A DNA stretch of 13,471 nt from Terriglobia bacterium (GTDB lineage: Bacteria > Acidobacteriota > Terriglobia > UBA7540), in assembly GCA_020072905.1 (NCBI GenBank), contig JAIQGB010000072.1, forward strand, positions 1-13,471, written 5' to 3'. The translations under genes were made by a program, and so were the position numbers. Under the pieces are notes generated by a model, which ran no database searches, was not told the DNA's origin, and worked only from the letters and a program-made list of their open reading frames with translations. Positions 1-6,715 of the stretch are shown one piece after another; positions within the stretch are counted from its first letter, which is position 1, and each line of letters starts with the position of its first letter.

Positions 1-741
1 CCTGTCTTGGGACATCGAGCCATCATCCAGTGCAAGAGGTATGCACAATCTACGGCAGTCGGAGAGCCGACAGTTCGGGAGCTGTACGGCTTGGTGCACG
101 CGCACGGTGTTAACAAGGGAGTAATCATCACGACGTCGCGCTTCACTGCGGGAGCGTTGGAGTTTGCGCAAGGGAAGCCACTGGAACTCATAGCGGGGCC
201 AGACTTGCTTGCCTTATTTAATCAACACATGCCTGAGGTCGCAGGAGTTCCCAAAGAAGAGGACGATTCCTCGAGGTTTTTTGAACATGCGACATTCATG
301 AACCAACTCGCTGAATGGAGGGTTCGGAGGCCACTTCCGTATTCGATCCGTTTTATAGGTACGCCCAATGAGGTCTGGGGCAGACTTGACAATTGGGCCT
401 GGCCTCCCGAGGGCCGGGATCGCACTGTTGGTCAGCTTCTTTTCTTTCTCTACTACTTTGGCGCAGCGCACTATCTCACAGCCGGTGCGACCTACCGGCC
501 ACAGGAGGGCGCTGCACCTCTTGAAGAGCGAATAGTTAAGCGGCTGGCTGAAATCTCGAAATTGCTTGTGGAACTTGAGCTTGACGGCGAGGAGAGAATT
601 CTGGCGGTGTTTGAGGAGTCTAGGCAGGAGTGGCGTTCTTGTCTTGAAGCCTCAATGGAATTTGTACAAATGGACCTGCAAAAAGTATGTAGCAAGTTTT
701 GGTGGAAACCTCATTCCACCACGTTCGGCGCGTGGAGTTGA
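1..741 (+). CDS. Mrr-like restriction endonuclease domain protein, 5'-truncated by the window edge
   Basis: The reading frame is open from base 1 and the family signature is already under way, so the true start lies upstream; the TTG at 7 is an internal codon, not a convincing start. The first ~70 visible residues match the second half of the Mrr_cat fold (PD-(D/E)xK nuclease superfamily). They include a QCK (bases 28-36) that corresponds to the QxK catalytic half-motif, then VRELYGLV, then ITTSRFTAGALEFA and LELIAGPDLLALF, the usual Mrr ending. The catalytic Asp expected N-terminal to QxK is outside the window. In the family such domains cleave DNA, often modified DNA, but the substrate here cannot be told. 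The ~170-residue C-terminal part, with an aromatic-rich segment around bases 440-490 and a charged helical tail, matches nothing I recognise. Composition is less GC-rich than the rest of the window, which fits a transferred defence gene. It converges with the next gene. Confidence 0.75.
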   Translation, partial: PVLGHRAIIQCKRYAQSTAVGEPTVRELYGLVHAHGVNKGVIITTSRFTAGALEFAQGKPLELIAGPDLLALFNQHMPEVAGVPKEEDDSSRFFEHATFMNQLAEWRVRRPLPYSIRFIGTPNEVWGRLDNWAWPPEGRDRTVGQLLFFLYYFGAAHYLTAGATYRPQEGAAPLEERIVKRLAEISKLLVELELDGEERILAVFEESRQEWRSCLEASMEFVQMDLQKVCSKFWWKPHSTTFGAWS

Positions 742-884
742 ACCATTCCATCTCATATAAACCACTTACTGAGAACCAATGTGTGCGGTTAGCCACCTGT
801 CGAACCCATGTCCTTGTTTGATAATGACGCGTTAGATACTCTCTGCTTCGGAGTGTCTTCCAGAGGCAGCGGACCCTGCCGCTA

Positions 885-1367
885 TTAGAGTTTGTATCCA
901 ATCCTCCTTAGAAACTCCTTCCGCCACTTGATGTCCGCGTCGGTTTCGAGGCCTTGGGTTTTCACGCCGTCGATGACGCCGAGGATGCCGCGGCCCTGGC
1001 CGCTCTCGGCGATGATGACTTCGACGGGGTTCGCGGTGGCGCAGAAGATCTGGCAGACTTCCGGGACATTTTTGATGGTGTTGAGGATGTTGACGGGGAA
1101 GCCGCCTTCCATGAAGATGATGAACGCGTGTCCGCAAGCGAGGGCCAGGGCGTTTTTCTGCGCGAGTGTGATGAGCTTCTGATCGTTTCCGGCATAACGA
1201 ACGAGCGCTGGCCCGGAGGATTCGCAGAAGCCAATCCCAAACTTCATCCCCGGCACAGTCTGGACAATGGCCTCGTAGAGGTCTTCGACGGTTTTGATAA
1301 AGTGCGACTGGCCGAGGATGAAATTCATGTCGGCGGGCTTTTCGATGGTGACGGTTTTGAGTTCCAT
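885..1367 (-). CDS. Adenosine-specific kinase (PF04008 / DUF355 family)
   Basis: A 160-residue protein, the normal full length for this family. It opens with a short beta strand segment (MELKTVTIEKP), followed by the conserved GMKFGIGFCESSGPALVRY region (residues ~40-58), the GHAFIIFMEGGFPVNILN block and the C-terminal GQGRGILGVIDG block, all typical of COG1839. Family members such as the Pyrobaculum PAE2307 protein bind adenosine and AMP and have been called adenosine-specific kinases; the physiological role in bacteria is unclear. The protein looks soluble and cytoplasmic. The start is well supported: ATG with a GGAG Shine-Dalgarno at 1374-1377, six bases away. The stop is TAA. It is a single gene, with the toxin-like gene ending 84 bases upstream on the same strand and the Mrr-like gene converging from the other side. 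The family is common in archaea and patchy in bacteria, so transfer is possible. Confidence 0.88.
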   Translation of the reverse strand: MELKTVTIEKPADMNFILGQSHFIKTVEDLYEAIVQTVPGMKFGIGFCESSGPALVRYAGNDQKLITLAQKNALALACGHAFIIFMEGGFPVNILNTIKNVPEVCQIFCATANPVEVIIAESGQGRGILGVIDGVKTQGLETDADIKWRKEFLRRIGYKL

Positions 1368-1450
1368 GTGAATCTCCGTTGGGTGGCGTCGGGGGAGATT
1401 CTAGCGCGTAGTTGAACGCGGTGGTAGGGGAGCGCTCCGTGCACCCGCTA

Positions 1451-1720
1451 CTATCCTACCCCTTGGAGATGGTGAGGGCCGACGCCCAAGATCAAGTGGC
1501 AATCTTCCCTGCGCTCAAAGTGGATTCGGTAGTTCGGGTCAACGCGGGCACGGTAGAACCTATCGCTTCCAACTCGAATCAGTTCAACTCGCAAGGAGGG
1601 GTGGCTCATGTCCATGCTAAGAAATCGGAAAGCACGGATAAACTTGCTCTTCAGGTTTTTGTCGTAGGAATCCAGTTCTTCCCAGATTCCTGGACCGATG
1701 AGGATCGGGCGATTAGTCAT
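1451..1720 (-). CDS. RelE/ParE-superfamily toxin-like protein
   Basis: An 89-residue protein with the layout of RelE/ParE toxins: an N-terminal helical part (WEELDSYDKNLKSKFIRAFRF, first 20 residues typical), then the beta-rich core with SLRVELIRV (~42-50), FYRARVDPNYRIHF (55-68) and HLILGVGPHH (75-84). That core matches the family pattern of a conserved Arg before a YR-I/L-F strand and a final strand ending near a His-His. Members either cut mRNA on the ribosome (RelE type) or inhibit gyrase (ParE type); which applies cannot be told. Its ATG lies inside the 3' end of the upstream gene (8-base overlap), so the two are very likely co-transcribed and translationally coupled. It is a short, divergent member; a non-toxic relative is possible. 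Confidence 0.65.
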   Translation of the reverse strand: MTNRPILIGPGIWEELDSYDKNLKSKFIRAFRFLSMDMSHPSLRVELIRVGSDRFYRARVDPNYRIHFERREDCHLILGVGPHHLQGVG

Positions 1721-1937
1721 TTCGGCGTGGAGGGTGCGAATTGCGGGCTTCGGCGCGACTCCGGCGAATCATCTCTACCAGGTCTTTTGGCAAGCTACCT
1801 TTCTTGAGTACACGAACCGGAATGACACCTCGAGGATTGCGCAGGCTGCGGCTCGCCCGATGCAACGTTCCGTCGGGCATCACGACGGCAAGCCCCATTT
1901 TTCTAAGGTGGAGAACTTCCTCTTCGAACTTCATCAT
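1713..1937 (-). CDS. Small unrecognised protein, candidate antitoxin of the RelE/ParE-like pair
   Basis: A 74-residue protein I cannot place in a known antitoxin family: no clear ribbon-helix-helix, AbrB, Phd or HTH pattern. What can be seen: it begins with two Met codons (1937 and 1934), has an acidic N-terminus (FEEEV), a middle GLAVVMPDGTLHRASRSL that could be beta-rich, then VIPVRVLKKGSLPKDLVEMI and a strongly basic tail (RRSRAEAR...RR). An in-frame stop sits five codons upstream, fixing the start to the Met pair. A GGAGGG lies ~18 bases before the start, too far to be a normal ribosome binding site. Calling it an antitoxin rests on position: it precedes and overlaps the toxin-like gene by 8 bases, the usual order and coupling of type II pairs. 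It could instead be a non-antitoxin partner. Confidence 0.5.
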   Translation of the reverse strand: MMKFEEEVLHLRKMGLAVVMPDGTLHRASRSLRNPRGVIPVRVLKKGSLPKDLVEMIRRSRAEARNSHPPRRND

Positions 1938-2003
1938 GGCGACTATAACTTAGTGCCCTCCGCCATGCAATGACCTGTTACGCCGTCCCGTGGCCCCGAG
2001 GAA

Positions 2004-2035
2004 GGGCGGCCCAGCTCGCCGAAATCGGGCAGCCC
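2004..2035 (-). terminator. GC-rich hairpin just after the lepA stop, possible transcription end signal
   Basis: Arms GGGCGGCCC (2004-2012) and GGGCAGCCC (2027-2035) pair over nine positions with one central G-A mismatch, around a 14-base loop. It begins four bases past the lepA stop codon in the direction of lepA transcription. There is no following U-run on either strand, so it is not a classical intrinsic terminator; it could protect the 3' end or be chance pairing in GC-rich DNA. Confidence 0.3.
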
Positions 2036-2039
2036 ACCC

Positions 2040-3842
2040 CTACTCAGTCACCTTGAGCACGGCGAGGAAGGCTTCCTGGGGAATATCGACGCGGCCGACG
2101 CGTTTCATGCGTCGTTTGCCCTCTTTTTGTTTTTCGAGGAGCTTGCGTTTGCGGGTGATGTCGCCGCCATAGCACTTGGCGAGGACATTCTTGCGCATGG
2201 GCGGAACGTTTTCCCGGGCGATGATCTTGGAACCGATGGAAGCCTGGATGGCCACCTCGAACATCTGGCGGGGAATCAGCTTGCGCATTTTCTCGCAGAG
2301 CACGCGGCCGCGCGGGAAGGCGTGTTCGCGATGGCAGATGAAGGACAGAGCATCCACGGGTTCGCCAGCAACGAGCAAGTCCACCTTGACCAGATCGGAT
2401 TCCCAGTAGCCGGAGAAATGGTAATCCAGCGACGCATACCCGCGCGAGACGGATTTCAGCCGATCGTAGAAGTCGAGCACGATTTCGTTCAGCGGCAGTT
2501 CGTACGTGAGCAGGACACGTTTCGTGGAGACGTATTCGAAGCCCTTTTGCACGCCGCGCTTATCCTCGAGGAGCGCGAGGATTCCGCCCAGATATTCATC
2601 CAGCGTAAAGATCCGTGCGGTAATGATGGGCTCCTCGATCCTGGCGATATCGCCTTGGGCGGGGAATTTGGTGGGACTCTCAACGGCCCTGACGGTGCCG
2701 TCTTTGGTGGTGACGCGGAAGCGAACGCCGGGCGCGGTGGTGATGAGGTTGAGGTTGAACTCGCGTTCCAGCCGCTCCTGAACGATTTCCATGTGGAGCA
2801 GGCCCAGGAACCCGCAGCGAAAGCCGAAGCCCAGCGCCAGCGAATTCTCGGGTTCATAGAAGAACGAGGAGTCGTTGAGCCGCAGCTTATCGAGCGCGTC
2901 GTGCAGCGGCTCGTAGTCGCTGGCATCCACGGGATAGAGCCCGGAAAACACCATCGGTTTGATCTCTTCGAACCCGGGCAGAGGCTCGGCGGCGGGGCGG
3001 CCGTCGTCGGTGATCGTGTCGCCAATCTTCGTGTCCACGACGCGCTTGATGTTGGCGATCATGAAGCCGACTTCGCCCGCGTGCAGCGCGTCCACGCGCA
3101 CGGGCTTGGGGGTGAGCACGCCGAGTTCCTCGACGTTGAAGACCTGATTGTTCGACCACAGGCGAATGCGCGTGCCGACGGCGAGCGTTCCCTCGACGAC
3201 GCGCGTCAGCACGACGACGCCGCGATAGCTGTCGAACCAGGAATCAAAAATCAAGGCCTGAAGCGGCGCTTCGGGAGAGCCCTGGGGCGGCGGAACGCGC
3301 GCCACGACGGCCTCCAGAACGTCTTCGATGCCCGTCCCGGATTTGGCGCTGATCAACAGCGCTTCATCCGCGTCAAGCGCCAGGGCGTGCTCGATCTGCT
3401 GCTTGGTCGCCTCGATTTCCGCGCCCGGCAGATCGATCTTGTTGATGACGGGAATGATGGCCAGCTTGTTGTTCATCGCCAGTTGCGCGTTGGCGAGCGT
3501 TTGAGCTTCGACGCCCTGCGAGGCGTCGATGATGAGCAAGGCGCCTTCGCAGGCCGAAAGGCTGCGCGAGACTTCGTAGGAGAAATCCACGTGGCCCGGC
3601 GTGTCGATGAGGTTCAGTTGATACTCGTTGCCGTCGCGCGCGTGGTAGTGCAGCCGGACGGCGTGGGCCTTGATGGTGATGCCGCGCTCGCGCTCGAGGT
3701 CCATCGAGTCGAGGACCTGGTCGGACATCTCGCGTTTGGAGAGGGCGCCGGTCAGTTCGAGCAGGCGGTCGGCAAGCGTCGATTTGCCGTGGTCGATGTG
3801 GGCGACGATGGAGAAGTTGCGAATGTAGCGCGCGTCCGTCAT
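2040..3842 (-). CDS. lepA: Elongation factor 4 (LepA), translational GTPase
   Basis: A 600-residue protein, the normal LepA length. GTPase motifs are all present: G1 AHIDHGKST (14-22), the switch-I RERGITIKA (51-59), G3 DTPGHVDF (80-87), G4 NKID (134-137) and G5 SAKSG (165-169). Domain II follows (about 190-290), then the EF-G-like domains and the LepA-specific C-terminal domain, including the basic KRKLLEKQKEGKRRMKR stretch and a VGRVDIPQEAFLAVLK ending that is diagnostic of LepA rather than EF-G or BipA. The family binds ribosomes and affects initiation and back-translocation, mostly under ionic or stress conditions. ATG start at 3842 with only a weak GGA before it. It is divergent from the TPR-GAF gene (201 bases apart) and stands alone, without the signal peptidase gene (lepB) found beside it in Escherichia coli. 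A 633-codon open frame on the opposite strand is a shadow of its codon usage. Confidence 0.98.
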   Translation of the reverse strand: MTDARYIRNFSIVAHIDHGKSTLADRLLELTGALSKREMSDQVLDSMDLERERGITIKAHAVRLHYHARDGNEYQLNLIDTPGHVDFSYEVSRSLSACEGALLIIDASQGVEAQTLANAQLAMNNKLAIIPVINKIDLPGAEIEATKQQIEHALALDADEALLISAKSGTGIEDVLEAVVARVPPPQGSPEAPLQALIFDSWFDSYRGVVVLTRVVEGTLAVGTRIRLWSNNQVFNVEELGVLTPKPVRVDALHAGEVGFMIANIKRVVDTKIGDTITDDGRPAAEPLPGFEEIKPMVFSGLYPVDASDYEPLHDALDKLRLNDSSFFYEPENSLALGFGFRCGFLGLLHMEIVQERLEREFNLNLITTAPGVRFRVTTKDGTVRAVESPTKFPAQGDIARIEEPIITARIFTLDEYLGGILALLEDKRGVQKGFEYVSTKRVLLTYELPLNEIVLDFYDRLKSVSRGYASLDYHFSGYWESDLVKVDLLVAGEPVDALSFICHREHAFPRGRVLCEKMRKLIPRQMFEVAIQASIGSKIIARENVPPMRKNVLAKCYGGDITRKRKLLEKQKEGKRRMKRVGRVDIPQEAFLAVLKVTE

Positions 3843-3954
3843 GAATGTTCCAGGTCGGCGGTTCCAGGCGAGAAGCCAGCCAGGGGAAGCGAGGCCGCGC
3901 AGCCGCTCAGGCGGGGCGGAACTGTTGTGTATGGCGAGGCTTTTTCCAAACCCT

Positions 3955-3983
3955 TTGAAAATCTATCAAAATGGAGCTATTCT
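3955..3983 (+). promoter_or_regulatory. Sigma70-type promoter for the TPR-GAF gene
   Basis: A -35 box TTGAAA (3955-3960) and a -10 box TATTCT (3978-3983) are separated by exactly 17 bases. The segment is noticeably AT-rich against its GC-rich surroundings and points at the gene starting at 4044. Transcription would start near 3990, giving a leader of about 55 bases. Found by eye from the consensus; no transcript evidence. Confidence 0.55.
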
Positions 3984-4016
3984 GTCAATTTCGGCACGAA
4001 CTCGACATTCCCAAGA

Positions 4017-4035
4017 GGAGCCGCGTGACGGCTCC
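4017..4035 (+). promoter_or_regulatory. Leader hairpin enclosing the only Shine-Dalgarno-like sequence before the TPR-GAF gene
   Basis: GGAGCC (4017-4022) and GGCTCC (4030-4035) form a perfect 6-bp GC-rich stem with a 7-base loop, ending eight bases before the ATG at 4044. The purine run GAGGAG (4015-4020) overlaps the left arm, so folding would bury the best ribosome-binding candidate. In linear distance that run is too far (23 bases) from the ATG, so either the folded form brings it close or initiation uses no classical site. Function is inferred. Confidence 0.35.
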
Positions 4036-4043
4036 CCATTACG

Positions 4044-6599
4044 ATGCCCGACATCAACAAGCTATTTGAGAAAGCCGAAAAGTATCTGCAGAAGCAGAGG
4101 TTCGAGTCGGCCCTCGAGACCTACCAGGAAATCTACAGGTATCAGCCCAACAACGAAGAAGTGCTGCTGAATCTCGGCGACCTCTGCCAGAGGTTCAACC
4201 GCACCTCTGAAGTTTTGCGCTACCAGGCGCAACTGGTGGACCTGTACATCAAGCGGAACGACGTCACGAAGGCCGTCGCCTCCTGCCGGAAGATTCTGAA
4301 GCTCGCGCCCCAGGACGTGAACATGCTGATGAAGTTGGGCGCGCTCCTCGAGAAAACGCAGAGGGGGAGCGAAGCTCTGGAAGCCTATCGCGAGGCACTC
4401 ACGCAATATCGCGCGGCGGGGGAGGGAACTCAGGTGCTGGACTGCCTGCAGCGCATCGTCAAGCTCGATCCTAACAACCTCAACGCGCACGAGGAGCTGG
4501 GCGAGCAAGCCGTCAAAATGCGCCAGCCGAAAGTGGCGGCGGGCGGGTTTCTGCAGGCCGCCCAACTGGCGCGCAAGGCGGGAGAGGAAGACCGGTGGGC
4601 GGAACTCGTCGAGCGCGCCCACGGGGTTGATGCGACCGACGAGCCCGCCTGCACAGCGGCCGCGGAACTCTTCCTCAAGCGCGAGCGCGGCGCGGAGGCG
4701 GCGGCGCTGCTCGAACCCCTCTACCAGAGCAAGCCGGACGATCTGCAGGTCCTCGAGCTCCTGGCCCGAGCGTATCTGCAGATCAAGGACTACGGCAAGG
4801 CCCAAGCATGCTGTCTGAAGCTCTACCAGGCGCGGCCGGATACCCTCAGCCTGATGGTCGCTCTGGCGGAGGGCTGGGTCCAGGCTGAGGATACCGAGAA
4901 GGCTCTGGCCCTACTGAAGCAGATCAAGCCGCGACTGTTTCAGGAAGGGAAGCGAACTGAGTACCTGAGGATCGTGGAGGGCATGTACGAGGCCGATGAG
5001 ACGAACCTCGCTGTCCTGGAGACCCTCACCGGGCTTTACAACGACCTCAATATTGAGGACGGGCTGCGGAGATCGCTCGCCCGGCTGCTCAGCCTTTACC
5101 TGGCGGCGGAGCAGTACGACCAGGCCGCAGACACGCTGGAGCGAATCATCGACGTCGATCCTTACGGGGCCGGTCACTACGATCGCCTGCTGACGCTGGA
5201 AGGCCACATCGACAAGATCTGGTACGAGAACATCGCCGGGCGCGTGCAGCCGCCCTCGTCCACGCGAGCCTCGGCCGCCTCCGCCACGGGTTCGGCAGCC
5301 GCAGCGGAGAAGGCTGAGGGTCTCGATGATCTCGTCATCGAAGGCGAGATGTACCTGCAGTACCAGCTCGAGACGAAGCTGAAGGAAACGCTGGCCAAAA
5401 TCAATCGGCTCTATCCGGGAGCGGAAGAGAAGAATTCCCGCCTGCGCGACCTTTATGACGCGGCAGGATTCCGCCCTGCGGGAGCCCCCGCAGGCAGAGC
5501 CTCGACCGCCGCGGCTGCCGAACCCGTGGCGGAGGCGGCGGATCGTTCGCGCACGCCGACCCCCGCGATGCAGCAGTCGATTGACGAACTGCGGAAGATT
5601 TCCGAAATCACCGCCAATATCTACCGCGAAGGGACAACGTACGGTGTGATGCAAGTGGCCGTGAACGAGATCGGACGCGCCCTTAACGCCAGCCGATGCT
5701 GGGGAGCTCTCGGCGCGCCCGATCGGCCTGCCTCTCTCACTGTGGAGTACTGCTCGCCGGCTGCGACCGCCTCGGAAATGGACGCGGCGCTCAGCCTGTA
5801 CACCGCACTCATGCGGCAGGCCGCCGCTAAACCCAATGGCTGGCTGATGGACGACGTGACCCGCTTTCCGGCCGTCGCCTCGGTCTTGACTGACGTTCAG
5901 AAGCTCCGCATCCAGTCGCTCCTCGCCCTGCCGCTGATGGACAAGGATCACCCGGTGGGGTTAATCCTGGTCGAACAGTGTGGGAGCTTGCGCTCCTGGA
6001 CTCCTGGGGAATCGATCCTCCTCCAGGCGACGGCGACGCAGGTCGTGGTGGCGGTCAACAATACCAAACTGCGCCAGCTCGTGCGCACCATTGCCGGCAC
6101 GGACCAGACTACCGGGCTGTTGCCGCGCAGTTCCTATCTGGATTGCATGCTCTCGGAAGCCTCGCGCGCCAAGGAGCAATCAAAGCCACTCAGTGTGTGC
6201 CTGCTGGAGCCGGAGAATCCCGCCAAATTGGTGAAGATGCTGGGTGACGCGGGGGTGCAACAGTACCTTCAGCAGGTTGCCAAGATCCTGCAGGCGAACC
6301 TCCGACAGAACGATGTCTCCCTCCGGTACAGCCCCTGCGCCATCGCCGTCATTTTCCCGGACACGGCGCTGCCCCAAGGCGGCTTGGCCGTGGAGAAACT
6401 GCGGCGGCTGATTGCCCAGGTGAAACTGGACGGCGCCTCCGGGCCCAGCCTGTGTTGCGCGGTTTGCGACGTTCCCCTCGGCCTGCGCTTCGACGCGGTG
6501 GATGGCGTAACGGAAGTCGTCAACCGCCTGGAGGCCGTGATGCAGCAAGCGCGCCAGGAAGGCGGCAAGCGCGTCCTGCTCTCCGCCTTCGAGGGATAA
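4044..6599 (+). CDS. TPR protein with GAF domain and degenerate GGDEF domain
   Basis: An 851-residue cytoplasmic-looking protein with no signal peptide or membrane span. Residues ~5-400 are tetratricopeptide repeats (e.g. ALETYQEIYRYQPNN near 23-37, ALEAYREAL near 112-120), a protein-binding scaffold. An Ala/Ser-rich linker (~403-428), one more helical-repeat-like segment (~430-480) and a second Ala/Pro-rich linker (~482-507) follow. Residues ~510-675 look like a GAF sensor domain. From 685 (GTDQTTGLLPRSSYLD, the normal start of a GGDEF domain) to the end the sequence follows the diguanylate cyclase fold through LRQNDVSLRY, but the signature that should read GG(D/E)EF is SPCAI at 763-767. Enzymatic c-di-GMP synthesis is therefore not expected; a c-di-GMP/GTP-binding or purely structural role is inferred. 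The start is fixed by an in-frame TGA at 4026 with ATG 4044 the first plausible codon after it. Likely monocistronic from its own promoter; its function is unknown. Confidence 0.85.
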   Translation: MPDINKLFEKAEKYLQKQRFESALETYQEIYRYQPNNEEVLLNLGDLCQRFNRTSEVLRYQAQLVDLYIKRNDVTKAVASCRKILKLAPQDVNMLMKLGALLEKTQRGSEALEAYREALTQYRAAGEGTQVLDCLQRIVKLDPNNLNAHEELGEQAVKMRQPKVAAGGFLQAAQLARKAGEEDRWAELVERAHGVDATDEPACTAAAELFLKRERGAEAAALLEPLYQSKPDDLQVLELLARAYLQIKDYGKAQACCLKLYQARPDTLSLMVALAEGWVQAEDTEKALALLKQIKPRLFQEGKRTEYLRIVEGMYEADETNLAVLETLTGLYNDLNIEDGLRRSLARLLSLYLAAEQYDQAADTLERIIDVDPYGAGHYDRLLTLEGHIDKIWYENIAGRVQPPSSTRASAASATGSAAAAEKAEGLDDLVIEGEMYLQYQLETKLKETLAKINRLYPGAEEKNSRLRDLYDAAGFRPAGAPAGRASTAAAAEPVAEAADRSRTPTPAMQQSIDELRKISEITANIYREGTTYGVMQVAVNEIGRALNASRCWGALGAPDRPASLTVEYCSPAATASEMDAALSLYTALMRQAAAKPNGWLMDDVTRFPAVASVLTDVQKLRIQSLLALPLMDKDHPVGLILVEQCGSLRSWTPGESILLQATATQVVVAVNNTKLRQLVRTIAGTDQTTGLLPRSSYLDCMLSEASRAKEQSKPLSVCLLEPENPAKLVKMLGDAGVQQYLQQVAKILQANLRQNDVSLRYSPCAIAVIFPDTALPQGGLAVEKLRRLIAQVKLDGASGPSLCCAVCDVPLGLRFDAVDGVTEVVNRLEAVMQQARQEGGKRVLLSAFEG

Positions 6600-6637
6600 G
6601 GCCAATGCCGGGCAAGTCTCCGCGAGTGCGGTGCGAG

Positions 6638-6666
6638 TTGACACCTTCCGCGGCGTTCAGTGCTCT
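6638..6666 (+). promoter_or_regulatory. Possible weak promoter before the 3-hydroxyacyl-CoA dehydrogenase gene
   Basis: A perfect -35 consensus TTGACA (6638-6643) sits in the 116-base gap after the TPR-GAF gene. Seventeen bases on, the hexamer TGCTCT is a poor -10 match, so this is only a candidate. If real it would start the dehydrogenase-hydratase-nusB unit. Confidence 0.2.
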
Positions 6667-6684
6667 CCCTCTACTTGGCTACAC

Positions 6685-6706
6685 CCTCCTTCAAGGTATC
6701 CGGAGG
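6685..6706 (+). promoter_or_regulatory. Inverted repeat that can pair with the Shine-Dalgarno of the dehydrogenase gene
   Basis: CCTCC (6685-6689) is complementary to GGAGG (6702-6706), the strong ribosome binding site nine bases before the ATG at 6716. Five base pairs and a 12-base loop could sequester the site in the leader RNA. Short enough to be chance. Confidence 0.25.
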
Positions 6707-6715
6707 AATTGAGCC

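Noticed and set aside
440..500. An aromatic and hydrophobic stretch in the Mrr-like protein considered as a transmembrane helix
   Set aside because: It is interrupted by polar residues and His, and is too rich in Tyr and Phe with no flanking topology signal; a buried core helix is more likely.
838..880. Several short inverted repeats (for example GGCAG/CTGCC and CTCTG/CAGAG) between the Mrr-like and adenosine kinase genes, considered as a bidirectional terminator
   Set aside because: Stems are only five bases, mutually exclusive, and have no U-run on either strand.
1412..1973. Open frames on the + strand opposite the toxin-like pair
   Set aside because: No family resemblance or plausible ribosome binding sites; the minus-strand pair has toxin-like core motifs and an operon-type overlap.
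2127..4028. A 633-codon open frame on the + strand opposite lepA
   Set aside because: It mirrors lepA codon by codon in a GC-rich genome, has no recognisable protein family, and the lepA reading is unambiguous.
4911..5951. A 346-codon - strand open frame inside the TPR-GAF gene
   Set aside because: Antisense shadow; the sense strand has coherent TPR, GAF and GGDEF-like domains over the same bases.
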